Of a DNA stretch of 64,000 bases, positions 10,830 to 22,382 are shown piece after piece. The translations under genes and the position numbers were made by a program. The stretch comes from Molossus alvarezi (Eukaryota > Chordata > Mammalia > Chiroptera > Molossidae). Location: NCBI GenBank assembly GCA_037176705.1, contig CM073888.1, positions 44,770,810 through 44,834,809 on the forward strand, in the 5' to 3' direction. Numbering within the stretch: the first letter of the stretch is position 1; every line of letters begins with the position of its first letter. The notes under the pieces are model-generated. The model worked only from the letters and a program-made list of their open reading frames with translations, did not search any database and had not been told where the DNA came from.

Positions 10830-11640
10830 AAACAACAAGTGCTGGTGAGGGTGTGGAGAAAAGGGGACTCTAGTACACTGCTGATGGGAATGCAGGCTGG
10901 TGCAGCCACTATGGAAAACACTATGGTGTTACCTCAAAAAACTAAAAATTAGCCCTGGCCAGTTTGGCTCAGCAGTTGAGCATCGGCCTGCGAACCAGAG
11001 CGTCCCGGGTTCGGTTCCTGCTAGGGGCACGTACCACAAAAAAAAAATTAAAAATTGAATTGCCATTTGACCCAGTGATCCCACTTCTAGGAATATGCCC
11101 TAAGAAGCCTGAAACATCAATCAGAAAGAATATATGTACCCCCATGTTCATAGCAGCACTATTTACAATAGCTAAGATCTGAAAACAACCCAAGAATCCG
11201 TCAGTAGATGAATGGATAAAAAAGCAGTGGTACATATACACGATGGAGTACTATGCAGCTGTAAGAAAGAAAGATCTCTTATCCTTTGAGACGACACAGA
11301 GGGACCTGGAAAGTATTATCGTAAGAGAAACAAGCCAAGCAGAAAAAAACAAATACCACATGATCTCACTTATTTGTGTAATATAATGAATGTAACAGTC
11401 TGAGTAATAGGGTAGACCAGAGACGTGGAAGTAGGGTACAGACTGACAACCCTTAGAAGAGGGGGTGGTAGGAGGAGGGAAGAGATAAACCACAGAACTT
11501 ATATGCATGTACGCATAACCAATGGACACGGACAACAAAGCTGGGGACAGGGTGGGGGGGATGGGGAGGAGGGTGTCAATGGGGAAAAAAAGGAGAAACA
11601 TCTGTAACAAAAATAAAATTAAAAAAAAATTTTTTTTTTC
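10830..11640 (+). pseudogene. L1 ORF2 C-terminal remnant plus 3' UTR
   Basis: The translated fragment around 11041-11270 contains the conserved end of the L1 ORF2 protein ([28 protein letters not shown]). This is the cysteine-rich C-terminal part beyond the endonuclease and reverse transcriptase domains, which are both absent. A short SINE splits the reading frame at 10951. From about 11390 the sequence is the G/A-rich 3' UTR, ending GAGAAACATCTGTAAC plus A-rich tail. Dead copy. Confidence 0.85.
10951..11045 (+). repeat. head-only Ves SINE
   Basis: Only the tRNA-related part is present (GCCCTGGCCAGTTTGGCTC to GGGGCACGTACC), followed directly by an A-run. The body, (TC)n and GAGGA tail are missing. 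CTAAAAATT (10942-10950) and TTAAAAATT (11048-11056) flank it. It interrupts the L1 at a point where the copy at 57829-57840 is continuous, which confirms an insertion. The 3' end point matches that of the element at 48961-49073. Confidence 0.85.
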
Positions 11641-11788
11641 AAAAAAAGGCCATAGAATCACCAATCTCAGAGGGAGATGGGACCTTGGGTGTCAGTCGGG
11701 CTAGACTTCTTTCCCCGTCAGGCTTACAAACCTGAGATGGGTTACCATCAGTCTCTACTTAAACATCTCCCCTGAAGGGGAGCTTCTT

Positions 11789-12008
11789 TCTTTTAAATAT
11801 TTTTTCTTTATTGATTTTAGAGAGAGAAGAAGGGACAGAGAGATAGAAGCAGCAACATTGATGAGAGAGAACATCGATTGGCCGCCTCCTGCATGCCCCC
11901 CACTGGGGATCAGGCCCACAACCTGGGCATGTGCCCTGACTGGGAATTGAACCGATGACCTCTTGGTGCATGGGTCGACGCTCAACCACTGAGCCCCAGT
12001 GGCTGGGC
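11789..12008 (-). repeat. Ves SINE form B
   Basis: Complete, with flanks AAGGGGAGCTTCTT (11775-11788) and AAGGGGAGCGTCTT (12009-12022). Confidence 0.92.
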
Positions 12009-12254
12009 AAGGGGAGCGTCTTAATTTAAGAAGTACAATAATCTTCAACATGGTTAGGGCCACTGACTTCTTGATACTGAACATAGGGTGTCACCCTGCA
12101 GTTTTAGCCCTTGGCATAATCTCTGGTCCAAGGAACAAAACAGAATGTACATCTACCTCCCTTCTCTGTTCAGACTCCTGACCATCTCCCTCTTCTCTAG
12201 TTTCCTCTTAAAATGTGATGAAAACAGATTCAAGAGCTGGTGCAAAACCTTTCT

Positions 12255-13163
12255 TTTTTTAATATTTTTTTTAGTGTTAACACTATTACAGATGCTCCCC
12301 ATTTGCCTCCCTCCGCCCAGTCCCCCTTTACCCCCACCAGCCTTCACCACACTGTGTTCTGTGTCCATGGGCTATGTATTATGCATATATGTTCTTTGGT
12401 TAATCTCTTCCTGCCCCCCAACTCCACACCCCTCTGAGATCTCTCAGTCCGGTCGCTGCTTCCATGTCTCTGGGCCTATTTTGTTCATCACTTTATATTG
12501 TTCATTAGATTCCACATAAAAGTGAGATTATATGGTATTTGTCTTTCACTGATTGCCTTAGTTTGCTTAACATAATCTTCTCCAGTTCCATCCATGCTGT
12601 CGCTAAGGGTAAGATTTCCTTCTTTTTTATAGCTGCATAGTATTCCATTGTGTACATGTACCATAGCTTTTTTATCCACTCATCTACTGATGGGCACTTG
12701 GGCTGTTTCCAGATCTTAGCTATTATAAATAGCGCTGCTATGGATACAGGGATGCATATGTTCTTCCTGATTGGTGTTTCAGGCTTCTTAGGGTATATTC
12801 CTAGAAGTGGGATTACTGGGTCAAATGGCAGTTCCATCTTTAATTATTTGAGGAAACTCTATACTGTTTTCCACAGTGGCTGCACCAGTCTGCATTCCCA
12901 ACAACAGTGCACTAGGGTTCCCTTCTCTCCACATCCTCACCGCACTTATTGTTTGATGATTCACTGATGGCAGCCATTCTGGGAGGTGTGAGGTGATACC
13001 TCATTATAGTTTCAATCTACATCTTTCTGATGTTGATCATCTTTTCATATGTCTATTGGCCATCTGTATGTCCTCGTTGGAGAAGTGTCTATCCAGGTCC
13101 TTTGCCCATTTTTTCATTGGCTTGTTTGGTGGTTTGTTTTGTTTTTGGTATTGAGTTGTAGCG
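12255..13163 (-). mobile_element. 5'-truncated L1 insertion
   Basis: Minus-strand L1 3' end with ORF2 C-terminal coding sequence (12505-about 13150) and a short 3' UTR ending in a poly-T run on the plus strand at 12255. Flanks AAACCTTTCT (12245-12254) and AAGCCTTTCT (13164-13173) are the likely duplication. In the 12505-12837 frame, [19 protein letters not shown] and [17 protein letters not shown] are the standard ORF2 end. The upstream part is frame-broken. Confidence 0.85.
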
Positions 13164-13479
13164 AAGCCTTTCTGAAGTACAAAATTCGGGCAAATATAAA
13201 AACAGAAGTGAGCAGGTTCCGGGAGGTGTCATGACCAAGGGAGTGTTCAGAGTAGAGATAAACTGGCAATGCCTATAGAAACATCCCAGAGATGCCTGGT
13301 CCTGCCTCCGGTGCCCAGCCGATGAGATTCAGCAAGTGTGTATTGCATTGTCACTCTGTAGGCACTGAGGATTCCTACCCATCCCTGCCTCCAGGGAGTG
13401 CCTAGTTCAGGGAGCAATCTTATGTAACGTAACCACCCTGCCCACATAACTCTATCACATCGCCCTGCTCTGGTGACTT

Positions 13480-14330
13480 CAAGGCACTTTATTCAGGAAA
13501 TATTCACTGAATGCCAATCATGTGAACAAAATGCACAAAAATCCCTGCCTTTATGGAGCTTACCTTCTGGTGGGAGAAAACAGACCATAAACAATAAACA
13601 AAACGTATAATTACATTATACAGTATAATAAATGCTTTGGGGGTGGGAGTATGAAAAGAGTAAGGGAATCTGGATTGCCACTGGGTGGTGGTTTTCTAAA
13701 TGTTTAGTGTGGTTCAGGGTAGGTCTCGTTGAGAAGGTGACATCTGAGAAAGACGTGAAGAGGGTGAGGAGTGAGCCATACAGATAACTGGGGAAAGAGC
13801 ATTCAAGACAGATGGACAGCCGACGCAAGGGCCCTGTGCAGGGTGTGCCTGGCATTGGAAACCAGTGTGCTGAAGCAGAGTGAGGGGAGGAAGGAAGACG
13901 TGTGGGGTGGTCATGGTGTGATCATATGGCCCGCTAGACAGATTTTGACTTTTACTCTGAGTGAAATGGAGAAACATCTTTGGTTTTGAATAGAGAGTGA
14001 CATGTTTTAACTTCTCTTTTTAAAGGATCACTGGAGGTTACTGGATGGAGAATAAACTATTGGGTAGAATGGAGGAGACCCACAGATAGGATAATGTAGA
14101 AGCCCTAGCTCACACTGGTGTGTTAGCAGTAGAGGAAGCGAGGTGGGATGGGTTCTGCATGTCTTTTGAGGATATGCAACACACGAGCGAGCCGCTGGAA
14201 AGACAGGTTTCCATCCGTGAGACGGGAAAGGCTGAGGGTGAAGCAGATTCGGTGGCAGGAGATGAGGAGGACAGCTTTGCTCATGTTGACTTTGAGATGT
14301 TTATTTGGTCCAAGAATGAAATGTAACTAG
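13480..14330 (+). repeat. ancient interspersed repeat, family not assigned
   Basis: Landmarks such as AATCCCTGCCTTTATGGAGC, GGGAAAGAGCATTCAAGACA, AAGGGCCCTGTGCAGG and TAAAGGATCACTGGAGG recur in order in a widespread, very old mammalian repeat that I cannot name with certainty. A short L2-like end (GGCACAGAGTAGAGACTCAG, then TTTGTTGGATGAATGAA) follows at 14400-14462. Confidence 0.45.
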
Positions 14331-14523
14331 TTGAACATAAGAGTCTGTCACCTCCCACCAGACACTGCGCTAGGACAGAAGAAAGTGGTCTCCTTCACCG
14401 CTGTGTTTTCAGTGTGTGGCACAGAGTAGAGACTCAGATAGTATTTGTTGGATGAATGAATCATAAATTTGTATATAATACCGTATTTGAAAACTGGAAG
14501 AGTCTGGCTCTTATAAAGTTTTA

Positions 14524-14778
14524 TTATTATTTTTTTTTTTATCCTCACCCGAGGATATTTTTCCATTTTTTGTACAGATAGAGTGGGAGGGAGAGAGAGG
14601 AAGGGAGAGAGAGAGAGAAACATCGATGTGAAGGGACACATCGAGTGGCTGCCACCCGCACGACCGACCAGGGCCTGGGACAAACTGCAACCGAAGTACG
14701 CGCCCTTAGCGGGAACCGAACCCGGGTCTCTCCGGACCGCAGGCCGACGCTCTAACCGCTGAGCCAAACTGGCCAGGG
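14524..14778 (-). repeat. Ves SINE form A, young
   Basis: Complete copy with a perfect 20-bp duplication at 14504-14523 and 14779-14798 (CTGGCTCTTATAAAGTTTTA). It is close in sequence to the other well-preserved copies. Confidence 0.95.
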
Positions 14779-15099
14779 CTGGCTCTTATAAAGTTTTAAA
14801 CAACACATGTCTACTTCTTAAGAAACTCTTTGATGGAACTGGATCTTTGTTATACAGACAAAGGTCTCCATCTTAGAGGAGATTAATGACACTTTCTAAT
14901 ACATTTCTGTGTTAATTTTGATCCTCAAAGAAGCAGAAGCCAAGATAGAGTTAGACAGTCAAGACGGTGGGACCATCTCTGAGGGGTGAAGGGGAGGGAG
15001 CCAGAAAAGGTGGGGAGAGGCTCTGGAGCAATGCAGACCCCACACTTGCAGGGAAGGGGGGGAGGAAGGTCGGGAGGGGAGAGTGTGACGCCGCAGCAA

Positions 15100-15655
15100 A
15101 GTTTTGTGGGGAGTCCTTGAGTGCACTAAATAAAATCCTGTATTTGCAACAATATGGATGAACCTGGATAACATGTTAAATGAAATGAGCCAGACACAGA
15201 GGGGCAAATGGCGTAGGATACCATTTATATGAGGAATACAAAATAGTCAGACTCACAGAAGCAGGGGGTGGAATGGTGACTCCATGGCCTGGGAGGCAGG
15301 GGAGCTGGGGAGGTATTAGCCAAAAAGTATTAGATGAATATGTCCTGGGAGCTACCATACAACTTCATGCCTATTGATAATAATACCGAATTATATACTT
15401 AAAATTTGCTAAAAGGATATATTTTGTGTTAAGTGTTATTATCACAAAATAATGATGATGATGATGATGATGATCAAAAGGGTGGGAGGGAAGTTTTAGA
15501 AGCGATGACTGTGTTCATGGCATGGATGGGTATGTTCATGGTGATGGTTTCATGGGTGTATACTTACCTCCAGTTTCAGCAAGTTGTGAACATTAAATAT
15601 ATACAGCTTTTTATGTGTCAACAATACCTTGGTAATGTGAGTTTTAAAATAATTT
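15100..15655 (+). repeat. ancient L1M 3' end
   Basis: AATATGGATGAACCTGGATA, GAAATGAGCCAGACACAGAG, and ACCATTTATATGAGGAATAC are conserved L1M 3'-region blocks. A (GAT)n run at 15453-15474 lies inside. Confidence 0.65.
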
Positions 15656-15660
15656 AAAGG

Positions 15661-15883
15661 GCCCAGCCAGTGTAGCTCACTGGTTGAGCATCAACCCATG
15701 CAATAAGAGGTCACTGGTTCGATTCCCACTCAGGGCACATGCCCAGGTTGTGGGCCCAATCCCCAGTCGGGGGCATGCAGGAGGCGGCCAATCAATGTTC
15801 TTTCTCATCTATGTTTCTGTTTTTATCTCTCTCTCTCTTCCTCTCTCTCTAAAATCAATAAAGAAAAAAAAATTTTTTTTAAG
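15661..15883 (+). repeat. Ves SINE form B
   Basis: Complete; flanks AATTTAAAGG (15651-15660) and AATTTGAAGG (15884-15893). Confidence 0.9.
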
Positions 15884-16249
15884 AATTTGAAGGATGGAAA
15901 CTTGAAAGAAGTGTTCATCAAAGGCAACTGCACCCTGCAGGAATGGCCTGACTGGCCCTTCAGCGCCTTGCTCAGACTGCGGCTGGAAGCAGCCTGCAGG
16001 AAGTGGGGCTCCCAGCGAATGTAGGGGTGCAGCCAGGAGGCTTGCAGCTGGGCCGCATCAGTTCTGCTCCACAGAGGGAGATCTGAATGTGCGTTCCCAT
16101 GGCTGCTCAGGTCCACAGTTTACTGCAGGTTTGGGGAGCAGCAACCCCATGGTTTCCGTAGACCCCTCTTCCTGAGGGGAAACTTAGAAGAGGAATGTTA
16201 ATGGCAACAGTCCCCATGGCTGCACTTGGTCATGGGGACCATCACTGTT

Positions 16250-17300
16250 ACTCATTCTCTCCTTCCTTCCCTGTCATTCCCCTCCCCCTCTGTGGCTTGC
16301 TTTGTGGTGTGACTCAAACCATCACTCCTGAAGGCCTGGTTCCCCCCATGTGTCCTTGGGAAGGCTGATAGGTGGGGCCACTCCTGCTCGCACCCCTTGG
16401 CTTCCAGACCCATATATTCTTTCCTGGGACACAGCACCATGGGGACATCTCTGATTTGATGCATTTCCTCATCCTGAAGGAGGGCACCCCATGTTTGCAC
16501 AGTATTGCCCCTGAACTGGCACTTCAGTGGCTGCAGGAGGCTATGCTGTTGCCTCTGGCTGCTACTGGTAGCGTGATCCATGACATGGCCCGTGGGCGCA
16601 CGGTCGTGGGTGCCACGGTTGTGGGCCTTCTCCAGCACCTTCTTTGTGGGGAAGTGGGTCCCCTGGTTGGACGATGTGCTGTGTGGGATTCCACGCCTGT
16701 GCACCAGGCAAGCTGCTGATGCTGGCTGGGGCTCAGTGGGCAGAAAGGCAAACACTACTTGGAATAGACACCTACCCCTCTGAGGGTGAGCCACTGGCCT
16801 TCAGGAGGGAAGGTGCCCAGTGCAGTAGACTTGTCAAAAGGTGGCCAGTTGTCTTTCTCAAAGAATAGCAGCAGAATAAGGGTTCAGCCTTGGTCTCTTT
16901 CACTGACCACTGGACATTCAAAGGCATCAGTAGTTAGATCAGCCTTGAAAAGTGGGAGTTCTTGCCGTTGGGCCACCACGGCCACTCTGTTCATGGGCCC
17001 AGTACCATGTGGGGTTGGCTGGTCGTGAAGATGGACTAATGTCACCTGGCTAAGTCATTTTGTCGAATTGGTCGTGAGAGATGCTTTCTGGTGGTTGTTA
17101 ACACACGACACAGAACTGTGCTCCATGCCCACTCCCATATGTCCATGCACATGCCACTGGCCAGGCGTTTCTGTGGGTTTGGGTCCCTTCTTCCACACAA
17201 AGTGAAGGACCAGGTGCGCTGCTCGCTGTACTGCCCATAGGGAAGCTCTCCCCTCCCCAACATCCTTCAGGGTCACCCCGGCCCTGGCTTAGTGCAGCCA
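16250..17300 (-). pseudogene. ERVL-type endogenous retrovirus pol remnant (integrase region)
   Basis: On the minus strand the frame at 16252-16794 reads like the integrase C-terminal half of ERVL elements: a HRRGIPHSTSSNQGTHF stretch sits at the position of the catalytic-core DQGTHF motif, followed by remnants of the glutamate-containing helix region. Short frames at 17042-17301 look like the sequence just upstream. The remnant is riddled with frame breaks, and I saw no LTR, gag or envelope that I can confirm. ERVL integrations are ancient and widely shared among placental mammals. It lies 100 bp from the Tigger element at 17407, so the Tigger may have entered the same provirus. Confidence 0.6.
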
Positions 17301-17886
17301 TCCATTTTCGTCTGCACCCACTACCAGCCCACCCCTCTGAAAGTCAAGCCCAGGCTTTTTTTTTTTTTTGCAGGGACGGCTGCTCTGGCTCCACTTTATG
17401 CATTTACACTCGTCCCTCGCCACTTTGCGCTTCTACTTTCACGGCTTCACTCCACCGCGGTTTTTTCAAATATATTCATTAAAAAGTTGATTGAGACAGT
17501 GAAAATGATACAGCGCACACTCGGCTGTCTGAGTCAATTATATACCCCTGTATTACAATTACAATTACAATTACTGAACATATGGACTGTAGGCCTACGT
17601 ATTCGAGCACCCCAGGAACCCTTCAATACCAGGTGCAACCGCTGGACCACTCCTTGTGTGTGGGCAGTAACTTTTTTCCAACAATTCGGTTGTGGTGAAA
17701 CCAAGCCAATCAGAGCGTGCTGTTCACTGATTGGCTATCCTGTCCTCTTCCTATCCTGGCCACTGATTGGCTCAGCCTCATGCAAGTTTGTTTCTCTCAT
17801 ACATCCTTCTACATCTATACGCATCGGAAGCATCTTTGCTCTTGTAAGTGTTTGTGATTTCTGAGAACTTGTATCTAAGCCCCACG

Positions 17887-19664
17887 ATGGCTCCTAAACG
17901 TGCTGCTTCTTCTAAGCCTTCTGACAATGAAACCAAGCGCCAGAGGAAGATGCTTACCATCCAGGAGAAGGTGAAACCCTTGGATAAGATCACAGATGGC
18001 AAGAAAATCATGGAGGTTGCCTGTCATTATGACTTGAATGAGTCTACCGTTCTCTCCATCAGTAAAGATGAAAGAACGTCCGTGCAATGGCTACTTCTCT
18101 TTCAACAAGGAAGCAAAGTGCATCGTAACAAGTTGTAGTAAGTTCATAGTGAAAACGGAGTCTGCCCTAGCCATTTGGATCAGCGACAACCACAAGGAAA
18201 ACATTCCGTTGGGTTCGCTGGTCATCCAGGAGAAGGCGAGGCAGCTCTATCAGCGCTTTATGGCGGACGAACCTCAACCAGGACCCTCTTCTGCAATGTT
18301 CATGAATTTCACAGTAAGCAAGGGTTGGTTCGAGAAGTTCCAGAAGAGGTATCATCTGAAGAGTGTTGTTCTCCATGGACAAGCTGCCTCTGCTAACCAG
18401 CCTGCAGCAGAGGACTGCGTGAACAGCACGTCCCAGAAGATCCTTGAGGAAGGTGAGTATCATCCAGAACAGGTGTTCAATATGGACGAACAGGACTGTT
18501 CTGGAAAAGAATGCCTTCCTAGACATTCATTTTCAAGGATGAGGCCAAGGTCTGTGGCTTCAAGGCGTATAAGGATCACGTGACTACCCTTATGTGTGGA
18601 AATGCTGAGGGATTTTTGCTCAGGCCGGCCCTTATCTACAAGGCCAACAACCCCAGGGCCCTGAAGAATAAAAACAAGAACCTGCTGCCAGTGCATTAGA
18701 TGCACCGCGACAAGGGCTGGATCACGAAGCAGCTGTCATTGGACTGGTTCCATGAGTGCTTCATCCCCAAGTCAAGCTGTATCTCACGGAGAAGGGACTG
18801 GAGTTTAACGTCCTTCTCCTCCTGGACAGTGCTGGAGGTCATGTGCAAGACCTATCCGACGATAGTGTGCAGATTGAGTTCCTTCCTCCCAACACCACTT
18901 CACTGATACAGCCCATGGATCAAGGTGTTATTTGCGTGTTCAAGGACCTCTACACGTGAAACACCCAGCAGCACCTCGTCGAAGGCATGGACCTTGAGGA
19001 GAACTTCTTGCTGAAGGAGTAGTGGCGGCAGTATACCATCACAACCTGTCTGAGGAACATCCAGGCCACGTTGAAGGACATAAAGATGGAGACCATGAAG
19101 GCCAGCTGGAAGATGTTGTGGCCTGAAATTGTCCACGACTACAGAGGATTGACCCCAGAGGATAAAAGCGACTCGGCAGTGGATAAGGCAGTTACGCTAG
19201 CCCGGATGCTGGGAGGAGAAGGTTTCGTGGATATGACCCGCAATGACGTGGATGAGCTGCTGGAGACACATTCGATCCCTTTACTGACGAGGATGTAGTG
19301 GACATGATTAAGTCTGCAAGTGAGGAGGAGGAAGAGCAGCCAGAGGTTCCTGGGGTCAGGAGGAAGAAGTTGGCCTTACACTTGAGCGTCTCTCACAAGT
19401 TGTGAGAACTATTAAGGTTGTACAGGACATGATTGGTGAGTGGGACCCACAAATGATGCGTGCATTGCAGTTCCGGAATGCACTGGATGGAGCTATAGAA
19501 CCCTACAAAAGCCTCTCATGCATATGAAAAGACAGCGCCAGCAACTGCCTATCACGATGCTCTTCAGCTGCACACCCAGACACCCACTGCCTACTCCTGC
19601 TACTTCAGCGGAAGACGACAACACACCTGCTGAAGATACTGCACCACCTGAAGACTCCTACTGA
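17887..19664 (+). pseudogene. Tigger transposase pseudogene (CENP-B/pogo family)
   Basis: The start is the ATG at 17887. The N-terminal ~60 residues (basic, then IQEKVKPLDKITDGKKI) form the psq-type helix-turn-helix. Residues from about 18150 (KARQLYQRF, SKGWFEKFQKRYHLK) match the CENP-B-type DNA-binding domain. The DDE catalytic domain follows: first Asp in VFNMDE (about 18475), second in LLLLDSAGGH (about 18815), third in TTSLIQPMDQGV (about 18915). Breaks: frame shifts between 18060 and 18130, near 18490, near 18770 and near 19275; in-frame stops near 18697, 18957 and 19020. The acidic C-terminus ends near 19664. It cannot make an active enzyme. Confidence 0.88.
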
Positions 19665-19799
19665 GGTCGTGCCTTCAGAGGAGCAGTAGCCTTGCTCTTC
19701 TTTGCTGTGCAGTACATCTCTTCATCTTCATCGCTTCATCATCGAATAAGTTGCATTATTTTCATAGGTTAGTGGTTGTGTGTAAGAACTATATGTGTG

Positions 19800-20048
19800 G
19801 CCCTGGCCGGTTTGGCTCAGCGGTTAGAGCGTCGGCCTACGGTCCGGAGAGACCTGGGTTCGGTTCCCGCTAAGGGCACGTACTTTGGTTGCAGTTTGTC
19901 CCCGGCCCTGGTTGGTCGCGCGGGTGGCAGCCACTCGATGTGTCCCTTCACGTCGATGTTTCTCACTCTCTCTCCCTTCCTCTCCCTCCTGCTCTATCTG
20001 TACAAAAAATGGAAAAATATCCTCGGGTGAGGATTAAAAAAAAAAAAA
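19800..20048 (+). repeat. Ves SINE form A inside the Tigger
   Basis: Complete and well preserved. AAGAACTATATGTGTG (19784-19799) and AAGAACTATGTGTGTG (20049-20064) flank it. It postdates the Tigger and sits in its 3' untranslated part. Confidence 0.93.
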
Positions 20049-20357
20049 AAGAACTATGTGTGTGTGTAATTAAATGTACAATAATAATATATTTGTAACA
20101 TCCAGTATGTCTTATTTTCTCTTATTTTGTCTAATATATTGGGTAATACGAGTGTAATGGTGACTAAAGGGTGTTATTTCATGTCTAGAGGGCTCTAATA
20201 ATGTGAAAAAAACATATTTGGAAGGTCGTAAACAGGTTTTCTATGCTCTAACTGTGAAAATATTCAATTTATAAATAAAGAATCGTACTTCGCAGAAATT
20301 CACTTATCGTGGTAGAGTCTGGAACTGATTAACTATGATAAACGAGGGCTGACTGTA

Positions 20358-20575
20358 TTTTAAAATTTTTTTTCTTTATTGATTTGAGAGAGAGAGGAAG
20401 GGAGAGGGAGAGAGATAAAAACATCCATGAGAGAGAACATCGATTGGCCGCCTCCTGCCTGCTCCCCACCCTGAGGATCGGGCCCACAACCTGGGCATGT
20501 GCCCTGACTGGGAATCGAGCCGGTGACCTCTTGGTGCCTGGGTCACACTCAGCCACAGAGCCACACCAACCCCAC
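20358..20575 (-). repeat. Ves SINE form B abutting the Tigger right end
   Basis: Its poly-T side begins directly after the TA target site of the Tigger. Head complement CCACAGAGCCACACCAACC at the right end. Confidence 0.85.
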
Positions 20576-22382
20576 CCGGCAGCTCAGGCTTTTTTCCTCC
20601 TCCTTCTCCAGCTGATTGTAGGAGACGCCACCCCTCCCCCTCAGCCATATGTCCAAAGTAAAACTGCTGGGCGACATGGAGGGCTGGTGACTGGGCTGCT
20701 TGCCATGCAGCATGCTTATACCCTCTTGTCTTGCGTGGACTCGGTCCTGGATGTACTGTTTCCATCTTCCAACCGACTGCTGCTGAGCCCGCCCGACTTG
20801 ATGACTTGTGGACGGGACAGAACCCAGTCCACCGCGGGCCGTCCGAGGAGCAGTTACTGGGCCCATCACAGTTAAGCACTGTCTCTGCCAGAGCCCAGCG
20901 AGATGCCAAAGGGGGGCCGGGGTGACTCTGGGTGAAGTCAACTTAGACCCTATGTCGAAGAGTCCTTGAAATGAGTCCTGTCCCCTTCCCCTTGTTTATA
21001 GTCACCTGAGTAAATAACCGAATGCATCTTTGGGGAATGGCTGCAAGAATTTTTACAATATATACTTCCTGCCACCTTGCAGGGTCCTTCCTCCTAGGGA
21101 CCTGACTCCCACTTCAGTCAGAGGTCTGAAAATTAGCGCAAGTGCGGAAACTGAGTGAGAGAGGGTGACTTTTCATTGACGTGACCTCCCTCAGTCCCCT
21201 GCTCCTCATTCTGGCTTCTCCTGGTGCAGATGCTATGCAGCACCCTCTTGGGTGCTTGTCACCTTTGCCCCTGGGGACTCCATGGACCACTGACCATGCC
21301 ACAGGTCCCTTGGGTCAAGCCTCCTTGGCTGCCCCTCTGACCTCACTGGACATTCCAGTAATGGTGGCCTCCTGGTTCTCGTCCTGTGAGTGCAACCACT
21401 TGGCCTCTGTCACTCTGGAGCCTCGTAATCCCATGGACATCAACAAGATCAGCTGTCACTGGTGCCTGGCTGCCACCTTGACCACGGCCCTGGCCTGCAG
21501 GGACAGCCACCACCAAACTCTTTGGTGATGCTGGTGGCCCTCTCAAGGCCTTGGTGAGTGCCATGTCCTCTATGTCCTTGTGAGTCCATTTTCCTCGGCT
21601 TCTTTAGCCTTTCCTCTACCGTTCGTCGGGGGCACTCGAGCACCTCCACTTCACTTGAGGGGCTGTCCTGTCTCTAGGTTTCCAGGGGCTATGCTAGCAG
21701 TTTGCCTTGACCCCTGGAGTCTTCATCAGACTGTTACGTCCTGTGTCCCAGGAAAGTGCCCCGACGTCAATGCTTTCTTGATTTTCTAGTCTATAGTCTG
21801 GCTCCCTTGATCAAATGCTCTCAAATTATAATCCCAAATTTACTCCCAGTTTCCTGTTGATACATCCTAGCTACTTCTCACAGCTCCTTTGGTGTCCAAT
21901 CTCTTTCCTCTCTGTTAAGCCCAGACCACTCCCCTCTAGAGCATGCTGGGGTTTGTAGCGACCTCAAGCCTGGTAGCTGGTAAAGGAGGAGGGCAGCTCC
22001 TGGGAGTGCCCAGCTGCCTTGCAAGCGAGATCTCCGCCGGGCTCTCCGCAGGGTGAAAGCGAGATCGCTGCCATGAAAAGGCAAGCCAGCTCTGCCACCT
22101 TGCAGGGTTCAGGGCCTCTGCCCCACCAGCAGCCCGAGAAGCATCCACCCAGATCCCCATCTCACGTTTCAGAGTCCCGGCTTTCTCCAAGCAGGTCCTC
22201 AGTCGTAGCATAACAGCCTCGCCTTAGCTGAGCATCCACACAGCTCTGCAGCCACCTGACGGCACCAGCTCCCCTGTCAGTTACTCCAGTTCTCTGGCTC
22301 TCACACTCGTCTTGACTGTTCCTTAGCCCTGTGCAAGGCGTTGGGACAACGTAGCCAACGCTGCTGTTCGTGGAGGTCTCGT
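20576..22382. other. unassigned, possibly further ERV-derived sequence
   Basis: 1.8 kb with fairly high GC and many short minus-strand frames, none of which I can match to a named domain. It lies between the Tigger, which is next to ERVL pol, and HAL1, so it could be another part of the same provirus, but I have no direct sign of that. Confidence 0.35.

Larger units (their letters stand above)
10619..11649 (+). mobile_element. chimeric retroinsertion: Ves SINE joined to L1 3' end
   Basis: A form B SINE (10619-about 10829) runs, at its A-rich end, straight into an L1 3' segment (about 10830-11640). The only duplication is around the whole: CCATAGAATCACC at 10606-10618 and 11650-11662, 13 bp and perfect. 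No copy of this duplication separates the two parts. The L1 part starts at ATCAAACAACAAGTG, the same block as at about 57718 in the other L1. This fits template switching during reverse transcription, from L1 RNA to SINE RNA. Confidence 0.8.
17407..20355 (+). mobile_element. Tigger (pogo-like) DNA transposon, complete ends
   Basis: The left end begins CACTCGTCCCTCGCC (17407). The right end, read inward on the minus strand, begins CAGTCAGCCCTCGTTTATC (20355). TA dinucleotides flank both (17405-17406, 20356-20357), as expected for pogo/Tigger insertion. Inside are an upstream region with a triplicated ACAATT motif (about 17555-17573), a broken transposase gene, and a younger form A SINE (19800-20048). 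Without the SINE it is about 2.7 kb, near the length I recall for autonomous Tigger2-type elements. Confidence 0.9.

Noticed and set aside
16372..16719. Plus-strand frame of 115 codons as a gene
   Set aside because: It is antisense to the ERVL integrase-region frame, which has the better match.
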